From NCBI GenBank assembly GCA_942492055.1, contig CALODP010000024.1, positions 1 through 32,270 of the forward strand: a stretch of 32,270 nucleotides of DNA, in the 5' to 3' direction. Position 1 is the stretch's first letter, and each line of letters starts with the position of its first letter. This DNA comes from CALODP01 sp942492055. GTDB lineage: Bacteria > Bacteroidota > Ignavibacteria > Ignavibacteriales > Melioribacteraceae. Both the position numbers and the translations under genes were made by a program. Shown here one piece after another: positions 16,746 through 23,707 of the stretch. The notes under the pieces were generated by a model. The model saw only the letters and a list, made by a program, of their open reading frames with translations, was not told the origin of the DNA and ran no database searches.

Positions 16746-16772
16746 TTCCAAAGATTATTACCATCTTTGGAA
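16746..16772 (+). terminator. Hairpin after bshC (possible terminator without a U-tract)
   Basis: TTCCAAAGAT (16746-16755) and ATCTTTGGAA (16763-16772) are perfectly complementary with a 7-nt loop, 11 bp past the bshC stop. No T-run follows. Its right arm runs straight into the first unit of the 21-bp array and contains CATCTTTG, one base from the -7 promoter consensus, so it may mark the array boundary rather than a terminator. Confidence 0.4.
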
Positions 16773-17462
16773 TCGTGACTCCTATTAGTAGAATCACGGC
16801 GAGTAGATAAAATATTATAATTCCTACCGCAAAAAAGGCAACTCCCGTTTCGGAAATCGTAACTCCTACCTAGAAATCATGACTCCATAAGAAAATTATT
16901 TATATCTTTGAACAAAGCCGTAACACTCTCTCATAATTGTTCGGCGAAAAGTGAAAATTGCAATCGATTTTTTGGGAAATGGGCTCGGTGTATCGAGAAA
17001 TGGGATGTATGGGTGAAGAAATGGCTTTGTTGGGTTGAGCGGAGCAAAAGTAGCCTTGAGAAATGCCCCGGTGTCCGGAGAAATGAAATCTGTGTATCGA
17101 GAATAGCGTTCTCTGTATGAAGAATAGCCTTCTACAAATGAAGAAATGGAATCTACGAGTCGTGCGGAGCTTCCGTTATATGAAGAAATTCTCTATAACT
17201 TTAAGTAAATGAAAGGGGTGAATTGAGAAATGGATGGGGAAGATGGAGAAATTGCATATGACTTTAAGTAACCGAAATGTACAAACGGAGAAATGAACGG
17301 GGAGAGTGGCGCGGTAAGCGGGGAGGGTAGAGAAATTAGTTATGAGTTTAAGTAAATACCCCATACAAGTAGAGAAATGCTTGCTACGGGTGGAGAAAAA
17401 CGAAATGCAATTGGAGAAATAGAATGTTTGTCCGAAGAAATTACATAAAGGTTTAAGGGATT
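16770..17462 (+). repeat. Degenerate tandem array with a 21-bp period (about 33 units)
   Basis: Units share short cores but not the bases between. In the right part the core GAAAT begins at 16976, 16997, 17018, 17060, 17080, 17101, 17122, 17143, 17185, 17206, 17227, 17248, 17290, 17332, 17374, 17395, 17416 and 17437 (some copies GAAT, TAAAT or GAAAA). Every interval is 21 or 42 bp except one of 20. In the left part ACTCC/ATTCC begins at 16778, 16820, 16841, 16862 and 16882, the last step being 20. A recurring variant unit reads CTTTAAGTAA (near 17199 and 17262; GTTTAAGTAA near 17347). The stretch is purine/G-rich on the plus strand and holds no convincing gene. It is the main content of the 857-bp gap between bshC and the next gene. 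Confidence 0.85.
16903..16910 (+). promoter_or_regulatory. TATCTTTG promoter-like element inside the 21-bp array
   Basis: Exact match to the -7 consensus and identical to the bshC promoter element. It lies at the join between the ACTCC-type and GAGAAAT-type parts of the array and would transcribe the latter. No TTG lies at the expected -33 position. Confidence 0.5.
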
Positions 17463-17511
17463 GGGTTGGTTGAGATGGATTCACTACAGAGAGTATTAAA
17501 GAAAAACCAAC

Positions 17512-17538
17512 CACAGAGGGCACCGAGGTCACAGAGAA
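17512..17538 (+). repeat. Three tandem 9-mers of CACMGAGNN
   Basis: CACAGAGGG, CACCGAGGT and CACAGAGAA stand end to end immediately after the 21-bp array. Runs of CACAGAG-like 9-mers are something I recall from other environmental genomes; I cannot verify this here. No gene uses it. Confidence 0.6.
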
Positions 17539-17562
17539 GAAAACAGATGGTTGGGGTTTCTT

Positions 17563-17578
17563 CCGAGCGGGTGCTCGG
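17563..17578. repeat. GC-rich hairpin CCGAGC/GCTCGG
   Basis: Perfect 6-bp stem with a 4-nt loop, extendable by G-U pairs on the plus strand. It lies 15 bp past the stop of the minus-strand lipoprotein remnant and has no T-run on either strand. It is unusually GC-rich for this window and may be part of the same repetitive patch as the CACAGAG motif. Confidence 0.45.
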
Positions 17579-17592
17579 GGGAAGCTCATATA

Positions 17593-18020
17593 TTAAGGAA
17601 ATTCCAGAACCCAATTGTTCTTTACCATGTCTTCTTTTGAGGCCACAATTGTTTTTAATATTTTATAATTTCTTTTATTTGCTTTATCTTTTTCAATTTC
17701 TTCCCATCTTACAAAATGAATAGTGACAAATTCTCTTGTCGAAAAAACATGCCCCCAGCCAAGTAATATCCCTATTGATTGTAGCTGATTATTCTCGACC
17801 CAATAAGTGCTACATTTCTCTACTGACTTATCAGGACATGAATAGTTTATCAAAACTCCTATCGAATAATTGCTCTATTATTAATCAACAACTTATTATC
17901 CGTTTTATCCATAGCTATAAATCTACAACTATTCAGATTTAGGATAATAAGGCTTGTAATTATATAAAAGATTATACCGTGTGAATACATTTTCGCCAAA
18001 TTTGTTTTTTGCATTTTCAT
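17593..18020 (-). pseudogene. Small lipoprotein gene broken by a frameshift
   Basis: The first part (start ATG 18020) encodes a lipoprotein signal: basic start MKMQKTNLAK, hydrophobic IIFYIITSLIIL and lipobox LNSC, then about 20 residues to a TAG near 17859. The shifted frame, which overlaps it by about 10 residues, continues as SNYSIGVLINYSC and on to WVLEFP at 17593. The second part has no signal or good start of its own (only a TTG at 17853). Adding one base before codon AGC would fuse the two into a single protein of about 140 residues. A one-base deletion or a sequencing error is inferred. The family is unknown. Confidence 0.55.
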
Positions 18021-18065
18021 TTGCTCTTTTCTCCCAAGACATATAATTGTAAACAAAAACATTGC

Positions 18066-18089
18066 AAAAGAGCTACATACGTAGCGCTC
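18066..18089 (-). terminator. Short terminator hairpin after the TPR-like lipoprotein gene
   Basis: On the minus strand GAGC and TAC pair with GTA and GCTC around a GTAT loop with a two-base bulge, followed by TTTT, 14 bp after the stop at 18103. Weak but correctly placed. Confidence 0.45.
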
Positions 18090-18102
18090 CTCAGCAGCTC
18101 TC

Positions 18103-18839
18103 TTATTCTATGTCAGTAGTATCGCTAGCGTCCTCATAACAATGCGTTACTCCAAATACGATAAAGCATGTATCATTTTCAGAAGTCAATTTTTCTTTAT
18201 AGTACTCAGCTCTCTTATTATTCTCCAATAGAACATAACAACCATAAATATATCTATCAAAGACATTATTATGTGCATTTTTTGTTTTAGAATCATAGAG
18301 AGAAGCAATCTTAAAATCTTTTATTGCCTTAGTATAATTTGCATTACACATATTATGAAATCCCCTTTCTTTTATTGCATCATAATAAGAATCATCTCTA
18401 TTTGGAGAAAGGGCGATATATTTATCTAAGTTCTTCAAAACTTCATCAAACATTTCTTTTTGTAAATACGCTCTCGATTTATTGTAATAGATTCTATAAT
18501 TAGTAGAATCTATGGCTTGCATCATATCTGAATAGTAAATCAGGGAATCATATTCTTTCAAAAAGTAGTATAAATCAGCTAATGGTCTATAAACCTCTGC
18601 TTTTCTTTCAATCGGACATTTGGAAATACTTCTTTAAAACTTTTTGCTGCCTTTCGAAATTCTTCATCATTTATTTGTTTAGTGGCAGTATCAAACAGAT
18701 TTGCCAACGACGAATCATTTTCAAAAAGAAAATGTCCGTATTTTGATAAATCTATATCCTCTTCCTTTTGAGTACATCCTATAATTAAATAAACGACCAA
18801 GAGGAAAAGGGGTATTATTAGTTTTCGATTTTTATTCAT
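18103..18839 (-). pseudogene. TPR-like repeat lipoprotein gene broken by a one-base deletion
   Basis: The first segment (18839-18579) starts with a lipoprotein signal (LFLLVVYLIIGC, Cys22, then QKEED) and helical repeat-like sequence ending AAKSFKEV. There the frame goes astray and stops soon after. In the shifted frame the protein continues naturally as ISKCPIERKAEVYRPLADLYYFLKEYDSL and runs to 18103. That part has further helix-turn-helix pairs typical of tetratricopeptide repeats (NKSRAYLQKEMFDEVLKNL; FHNMCNANYTKAIKDFKIA). Changing GTATTTCC to GTAATTTCC restores one frame of about 245 residues. Such lipoproteins usually scaffold other proteins. Deletion or sequencing error cannot be separated here. 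Confidence 0.65.
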
Positions 18840-18878
18840 TATTTTCTTATTTAGAAATCTAGATTTGCCGATTGAATT

Positions 18879-19469
18879 TTACTCTTCTTCATTATTCAAG
18901 AGAGTGATTGCGTTTTCTATTCTTGAGATGTATTTCTCTTTTGAGATAAAATTGGTAAGAACTACAAGGATAAATATGAACATCGGGGTTGCCAAGAACC
19001 AATAGTTGCTATTTAAGTATAGTTCTCCACTACCTGCTGCCAAGTATAAACAGACTAAACCGAATAGAGTTACTCCATTCATCATAGCGAGACGTAATAT
19101 CATTAGAGATCTATCGGCTCCAATTAGTATTGAGGCGGAATCGGCGGCGGTTTGATATTTAGCACTAACGGATGAATTAAAAAGTGGCTCTATATTTTTT
19201 TTCTTCCAATATATTTTGGGATAAATCAGGGAAGCCGCATAGAGTCCCATACCCAACACTAGCAACACTATTGTCATCATATCAGTAAGACTGTTATCTA
19301 TAACTTTCATATTCTCCGAAACGTTTTTGTTGTATAGAAAAACTATAAAAATAAAGAACACCAACGAACCACCACACATGGCAAGACTGAGAATTCTGTT
19401 TGTTTGAAGATTTTCCCCGACTAGTTTTTCTTCTATATCATTTCTTGAAATGTTTTTTAGAGCTTCCAT
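18879..19469 (-). CDS. Four-helix membrane protein of unknown function
   Basis: The 196-residue protein has hydrophobic segments at about 28-47, 65-86, 125-145 and 155-175, arranged as two pairs separated by a soluble segment (KKKNIEPLFNSSVSAKYQTAADSASILIGADRSL). I do not recognise the family. It is the first gene of a minus-strand group with the two broken lipoprotein genes, 39 bp upstream of the TPR-like one. The 219 bp between its start and the next terminator contain no gene and no clear TAnnTTTG promoter. Confidence 0.7.
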   Translation of the reverse strand: MEALKNISRNDIEEKLVGENLQTNRILSLAMCGGSLVFFIFIVFLYNKNVSENMKVIDNSLTDMMTIVLLVLGMGLYAASLIYPKIYWKKKNIEPLFNSSVSAKYQTAADSASILIGADRSLMILRLAMMNGVTLFGLVCLYLAAGSGELYLNSNYWFLATPMFIFILVVLTNFISKEKYISRIENAITLLNNEEE

Positions 19470-19688
19470 ATTTCTCCATAGTAAATTTGTCTATATCCGA
19501 TTGTTGAATAATCTTACTGAGATCTAATTGAGAGTAATGATTATTTGATTTGATAAAATTAAACTATTCCGACATATAATTCCATAGTATAATAAGCAAA
19601 AGTCCCTCTTTATTCGAGTAATATTCGAAAGAGTTCGATTTTGCAGGGAATTATTGTTTGCTGTTTTGAGCTTGGAAAAGGAATCAGC

Positions 19689-19718
19689 AAAAGCGCTTAA
19701 GGAAGTTTAAGCGCTTTT
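19689..19718. terminator. Strong intrinsic terminator, probably bidirectional
   Basis: AAAAGCGCTTAA (19689-19700) and TTAAGCGCTTTT (19707-19718) form a perfect 12-bp stem with a 6-nt loop and T-rich ends on both strands. It lies 16 bp past the stop of the 31468-19735 operon. Confidence 0.82.
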
Positions 19719-19734
19719 ATTGATAGAACAATTT

Positions 19735-20751
19735 CTATTTTTTCGGAAGCCTTTCGAGATAGGCGCTATTGCTTAGAACTGCGAAGCTGTTTTTGCTTTG
19801 CAGATCTGGGATGTTTTTGCAATTCATATAGCTCATTGAGCTGCGTAATCCGTCCGATATTCCATCGACAACATTTTTAACAGTTCCTTTGTAAGGGATC
19901 ATCGTCTCTTCCCCTTCGATGAATTCGTTTTTCATTTTCACACCGAAAGAGGCGGAACCACGATATTTTTTCCAGAGCTGATCTTGGTATTTAATTACTT
20001 CGCTTGGAGTTTCCCTTGTACCGGCGAGCATTCTACCGAGCATAACGACGTCAGCCCCCAATGCTATTGCCTTCGCAACATCTCCGGGACTTTTGATTCC
20101 ACCGTCGGCAATTATTTCGATATCGAGTTTTTCTTTCTCCCTCGCGAAGATTACATCAAGAATGGAAGCGACCTGACCGATTCCGATTCCGGTTTGGATA
20201 GAGGTAGTGCAAACACTTCCACCGCCAATACCGACCCTAACCGAATCGGCGCCGGCATTAACCAAATCCTTAAGACCATCGCCAACTGCAATATTACCAA
20301 CCATAACTTTGGCTTTGTATTTTGTCTTTATCTCTTCGCATTTTTTAAGGACTTCCAAATTGGAAGCGTTTGCGGTATCGATACAGAGAATAATACCGTG
20401 GGCAGTCAAAAGCTCGAGAAGATCCTCTTCTACCGTAAGGGCCACAGCTACCGATTTGATTTCGTTCAATATTTCCGGGTTCTTTTTAAGCTGTTCCAAA
20501 GAGGAATCGAATCTATTAACCACTCCGAGGCATCCGAGCGAATCGAGCGCTTTAGCCATTTCCAAACCGGTTACCGAATCCATCGGGCTCGAAATAATAG
20601 GGAGTCCTAATTCAATACCCATAAAAGATTGCTTCGTTATTACTTCCTTTCTGCTTTTAATTGCAGATATCTCTCTTGGAACCAATGAGATATCATCGTA
20701 AGTCAGAGTTAATCCGTAATTGTTTAATTCCTCTTTTGTGTAGACTTTCAT
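19735..20751 (-). CDS. IMP dehydrogenase / GMP reductase family protein, CBS-less
   Basis: With start ATG 20751 the protein has 338 residues. That start is preferred over the upstream 20793 because GAGGG lies just before it and the family begins with the LTYDDISLVP motif. Other hallmarks are LPIISSPMDSVTG, VGNIAVG, the active-site loop GIGGGSVCTTS (Cys181 from this start), IIADGGIKSPGDVAKAIALGADVVMLG and YRGSASFGVK. There are no CBS domains, and the flap region is as short as in GMP reductases. The loop reads GGGSVCTTS instead of the usual GPGSxCTTR, so whether it acts as IMPDH or GMPR is open. It is the last gene of a six-gene operon, separated from pepF by 16 bp. Confidence 0.8.
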   Translation of the reverse strand: MKVYTKEELNNYGLTLTYDDISLVPREISAIKSRKEVITKQSFMGIELGLPIISSPMDSVTGLEMAKALDSLGCLGVVNRFDSSLEQLKKNPEILNEIKSVAVALTVEEDLLELLTAHGIILCIDTANASNLEVLKKCEEIKTKYKAKVMVGNIAVGDGLKDLVNAGADSVRVGIGGGSVCTTSIQTGIGIGQVASILDVIFAREKEKLDIEIIADGGIKSPGDVAKAIALGADVVMLGRMLAGTRETPSEVIKYQDQLWKKYRGSASFGVKMKNEFIEGEETMIPYKGTVKNVVDGISDGLRSSMSYMNCKNIPDLQSKNSFAVLSNSAYLERLPKK

Positions 20752-20767
20752 AGAGCCCTCAGAATCG

Positions 20768-22612
20768 TTATAAAATTGTTTCCAATTTATCAATCATTGA
20801 ATTCATTCTTTTGGTTACCGCCAGAATAGGTTCGGGTGAAAGCATATCCACACCGGCCTTTTTCAAGACATTGATAGGATAATCGGAACTTCCGGCTTCA
20901 AGAAATTTCAGATATCCTTTTACTGCCGGTTCCCCTTCGTTTTTGATTTTCTCAACCAACACTTCGGAGGCGGCATAGCTTGTTGCGTATTGATAGACGT
21001 AGAAGTTGTAATAGAAATGGGGAACTCTTGCCCATGTATATGTTTCTTCTTCGTCGAGTGTCATCGCGTTGCCCCAATACTTCTTATGCAAATCGCCGTA
21101 CAATCCGCAAAGATAATCTGGAGTTAGAGGTTCTCCGTTTTTGATTTTACGATGAACAGTCTCCTCGAAAGATGCAAACAGAGTTTGGCGATAGAAAGTA
21201 GCGACAGTGCTATTGATGTGCTTCTCCAACAATGCCAGTTTAATCTCCTTCGAGTCGATATTATCTATAAGGTAATCGAGCAGTAAGGCTTCGTTCAAAG
21301 TAGAAGCGACTTCCGCAACGAATATGGAATAATTAGCGTAAGGAAATGGCTGGTTTAATCCGGTGTAATGGGAGTGCATATTGTGTCCCATTTCGTGGGT
21401 CAATGTAAATACATCATTAAGTTGATCGTTCCAATTCAAGAGAACGTATGGATGGACTCCGACTGTTGTACCGGAAGAATAGGCTCCGCTCCTTTTACCT
21501 TTGGTTTCGAAGACATCGACCCAACGATTATCAAAAGCATATTTCAAATCTTTGAGATACTTTTCTCCGAGAGGTTTTAGCGAATTAAAAACAAGATTTT
21601 TCCCCTCTTCGTATGAGTATTCTTTCTTAACCGACGGAAAGAGAGTAACGTAGATATCGTAAGCGTGGAAATCTTCTACACCGAGCACTTTCTTCTTTAA
21701 CGCGCACCATCTGTGCAAAGGGTTAAGATTATCCTCAACGGTATTAACCAAATTGTCATATACTTTTACAGGAATATTATTCGCGTCAAGGGAAGCTTCG
21801 CGAGAGGAATTGTATTTCCTCGTAGAAGAGGTAAAATGATTCCCCTTGATATTACCACTGAAAAGAGCACCAATTGTATTTTTGTACTGTTTATAGGGCT
21901 TGTAATAAGCCTCGTAGAATCTTTTTCGGTAATCTCTATCGAGAGAGTACATCGCTGAGCCATAACGACCGTGCGAAACTTCTATTTCCTCCCCCTTTTC
22001 ATTCTTCACTTTCGGAAATTGAAAATCGGCGTTATTTATCAAACTAAAAGCGTTATATGGAGTTTGCAGTGCCGGAGACAAATTAGCGAGCATCATCTCT
22101 TTTTCATCATCCAATGTGTGCTCTTTAGTTCTGGTCATATCCGCAAAATATTGCTTGTAGACATTAAGGAATTTCGAGTCGGCAATAAAAGAATTTAATT
22201 TTTCTTCGGGAATGCTAAGCATTTCGGGACGAATAAAGGCACCGGCAGCTTCCACTTGAGCCAGAAGGAGCATAAGCTGATCGTACATTCCCTGAAATTT
22301 TGTATCGGATAAATCCAGATCTTTAGCCAACATTGAGTAGAGGTGGAGTTTACCAATTCGTAAGCCAACTTCCTCTTCGAACTTAAGACAATTCTCAAGT
22401 TCCTCCCCGCTATGAGAAAGCTTTCCCTTAAATTCAGAATACTTTGTAATAATACTTTTCAACCATTCGAAGTCTTTGTTCCACTCCTCTTCCGAATTAT
22501 AAATATCTTCAAGCTTCCATATATATTCATCATCGATTGAATTTCTGTCACGTAATCCTCCGCCATCAATAGTGGCAGAAGCTTCGAAATATTTCATCTC
22601 TATCTTATTCAT
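20768..22612 (-). CDS. pepF: Oligoendopeptidase F-type peptidase (M3B)
   Basis: The protein has 614 residues, close to the family's ~600. The zinc-binding HEMGH (406-410) lies in LTHEMGHNMHSHYT, and the third ligand region is NEALLLDYLI. The N-terminal helical domain (EYIWKLEDIYNSEEEW) is typical of PepF. There is no signal peptide, so it is cytoplasmic and cuts short oligopeptides. It follows the amidase gene by 9 bp within the operon. Gene symbol by family resemblance. Confidence 0.92.
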   Translation of the reverse strand: MNKIEMKYFEASATIDGGGLRDRNSIDDEYIWKLEDIYNSEEEWNKDFEWLKSIITKYSEFKGKLSHSGEELENCLKFEEEVGLRIGKLHLYSMLAKDLDLSDTKFQGMYDQLMLLLAQVEAAGAFIRPEMLSIPEEKLNSFIADSKFLNVYKQYFADMTRTKEHTLDDEKEMMLANLSPALQTPYNAFSLINNADFQFPKVKNEKGEEIEVSHGRYGSAMYSLDRDYRKRFYEAYYKPYKQYKNTIGALFSGNIKGNHFTSSTRKYNSSREASLDANNIPVKVYDNLVNTVEDNLNPLHRWCALKKKVLGVEDFHAYDIYVTLFPSVKKEYSYEEGKNLVFNSLKPLGEKYLKDLKYAFDNRWVDVFETKGKRSGAYSSGTTVGVHPYVLLNWNDQLNDVFTLTHEMGHNMHSHYTGLNQPFPYANYSIFVAEVASTLNEALLLDYLIDNIDSKEIKLALLEKHINSTVATFYRQTLFASFEETVHRKIKNGEPLTPDYLCGLYGDLHKKYWGNAMTLDEEETYTWARVPHFYYNFYVYQYATSYAASEVLVEKIKNEGEPAVKGYLKFLEAGSSDYPINVLKKAGVDMLSPEPILAVTKRMNSMIDKLETIL

Positions 22613-22621
22613 AATAACCTC

Positions 22622-23692
22622 TTACTTAATTAATATTTTGCGACTATAAGGCATCGCGTAATTTCCTCTGCCATTAGCGCAAACTACTCTCAACTCATGT
22701 TCCCCTTTACTGACAGTAGGCATATCTACTTTTGCTTTCGATTCGTTGGAATCGAAAGAATATTCCACTTTATTTTTATCGAAATAGACTTCCACTGAAG
22801 TCGGATCAATTCCGAATTTATCTTCCAGACCGAAAACCAGATTTAAGCTCCCCTCTCGGAAAGCACTTTCGCTTTTGAGCAGAGTAATTTCAGGAACTCC
22901 GTCGTGATAATATTTCGCGATTCCTTTGAATATTCCCCAGGCTTGGAGTTTATTGAAAGTAGTATCGGATAATCTTTTTTCTTCGTATAGATGTGAGAAG
23001 AAAGAGCACTCGACAAGAACAGATGGGATATTAGTTTCTCTTAGTACTGAAAACCCTTCGCCGGGATAGATCCAATAATCGGAATAGGTTCCGTCGAAAG
23101 ACCCAAGCCCACCACTGGTTTGCATCGCATAGGCCATATCGCGCTGGATATATCGGGCTAAAGTCCACTCGCCCGGTTCGTATTCGTAGTCCCCTTTCTT
23201 AGCATGATAAAAAGTGGAAGTATAATTAATCCAATAATTGTTTTTGTCGCTAGTTGAATTATGGTGAATACTAAGGAAGAAATCGGCCCCGCTATCATTA
23301 GCCATAATCGATCTTTCCTTCAAACCGATAGTAGTATCAACCTCTCTGGACATCATAACTTCTGCACCGGCCTCAACCAACATATCTCTTAAATACTTAG
23401 CGACTACCAGATTAATGTCGGCCTCAACAACTTGACCGCTAAGGCTAGTGTTTTTACGATCTTCCCCACCATGGCCGGGATCGAGAAATATTTTCTTCCC
23501 TTTCAAACCGTTGGAAAATTTCTCAATAGTTTCTTTCATCAAATTCGGATCCGCAAAATCTTTCGGAACAGTGTAGAACACATTATCAACGAGATGAAAA
23601 TTCTTTGCCTTATCCAGCTCAATAGTACCAACAGAACTTGAACATGAAAAGAGAACAGGCAATAATAACAGTATAGGCAGTAACCTTTTCAA
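22622..23692 (-). CDS. N-acetylmuramoyl-L-alanine amidase lipoprotein (Amidase_3)
   Basis: The 356-residue protein has a lipoprotein signal (LLLLPVLFSC, Cys17). The catalytic domain contains FLDPGHGGEDR (His74), a zinc-ligand Glu90 in VVEADIN, DFFLSIHHNST (His143) and the catalytic glutamate in SVLVECSFFSH (about 229). An Ig-like C-terminal domain from about 275 ends in YSRKILIK. It should cut the peptide side chain from peptidoglycan in the periplasm, anchored by lipid. It lies between the AddA-type gene (15 bp) and pepF (9 bp), a mixed operon of wall and DNA functions. Confidence 0.9.
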   Translation of the reverse strand: MKRLLPILLLLPVLFSCSSSVGTIELDKAKNFHLVDNVFYTVPKDFADPNLMKETIEKFSNGLKGKKIFLDPGHGGEDRKNTSLSGQVVEADINLVVAKYLRDMLVEAGAEVMMSREVDTTIGLKERSIMANDSGADFFLSIHHNSTSDKNNYWINYTSTFYHAKKGDYEYEPGEWTLARYIQRDMAYAMQTSGGLGSFDGTYSDYWIYPGEGFSVLRETNIPSVLVECSFFSHLYEEKRLSDTTFNKLQAWGIFKGIAKYYHDGVPEITLLKSESAFREGSLNLVFGLEDKFGIDPTSVEVYFDKNKVEYSFDSNESKAKVDMPTVSKGEHELRVVCANGRGNYAMPYSRKILIK

Positions 23693-23707
23693 AATACTCC
23701 TCCGAAT

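Noticed and set aside
16908..17120. Plus-strand ORF of 70 residues inside the array, with EKW-rich heptads
   Set aside because: Its seven-residue pattern is just the 21-bp DNA period read as codons. It loses the frame at the 20-bp step, and further on the same unit position holds TGA, TAG or TAA repeatedly.
16770..17462. CRISPR array
   Set aside because: The constant part is only about 6-9 bp and degenerate, the variable part about 12 bp, and no cas genes are visible.
17176..17589. Minus-strand ORF of 137 residues with repeats like LLKVIxNFS
   Set aside because: Open only because the 21-bp unit lacks stops in that frame. No start signal or family is seen, and its first part runs across the CACAGAG repeat and hairpin.
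19562..19660. TTCGA-rich imperfect palindrome near 19610-19635 as an operator
   Set aside because: The arms match poorly and the site is not placed against a recognisable promoter.
19984..20701. Long plus-strand ORFs opposite the IMPDH/GMPR-family gene
   Set aside because: They are antisense shadows; the minus frame has all family motifs.
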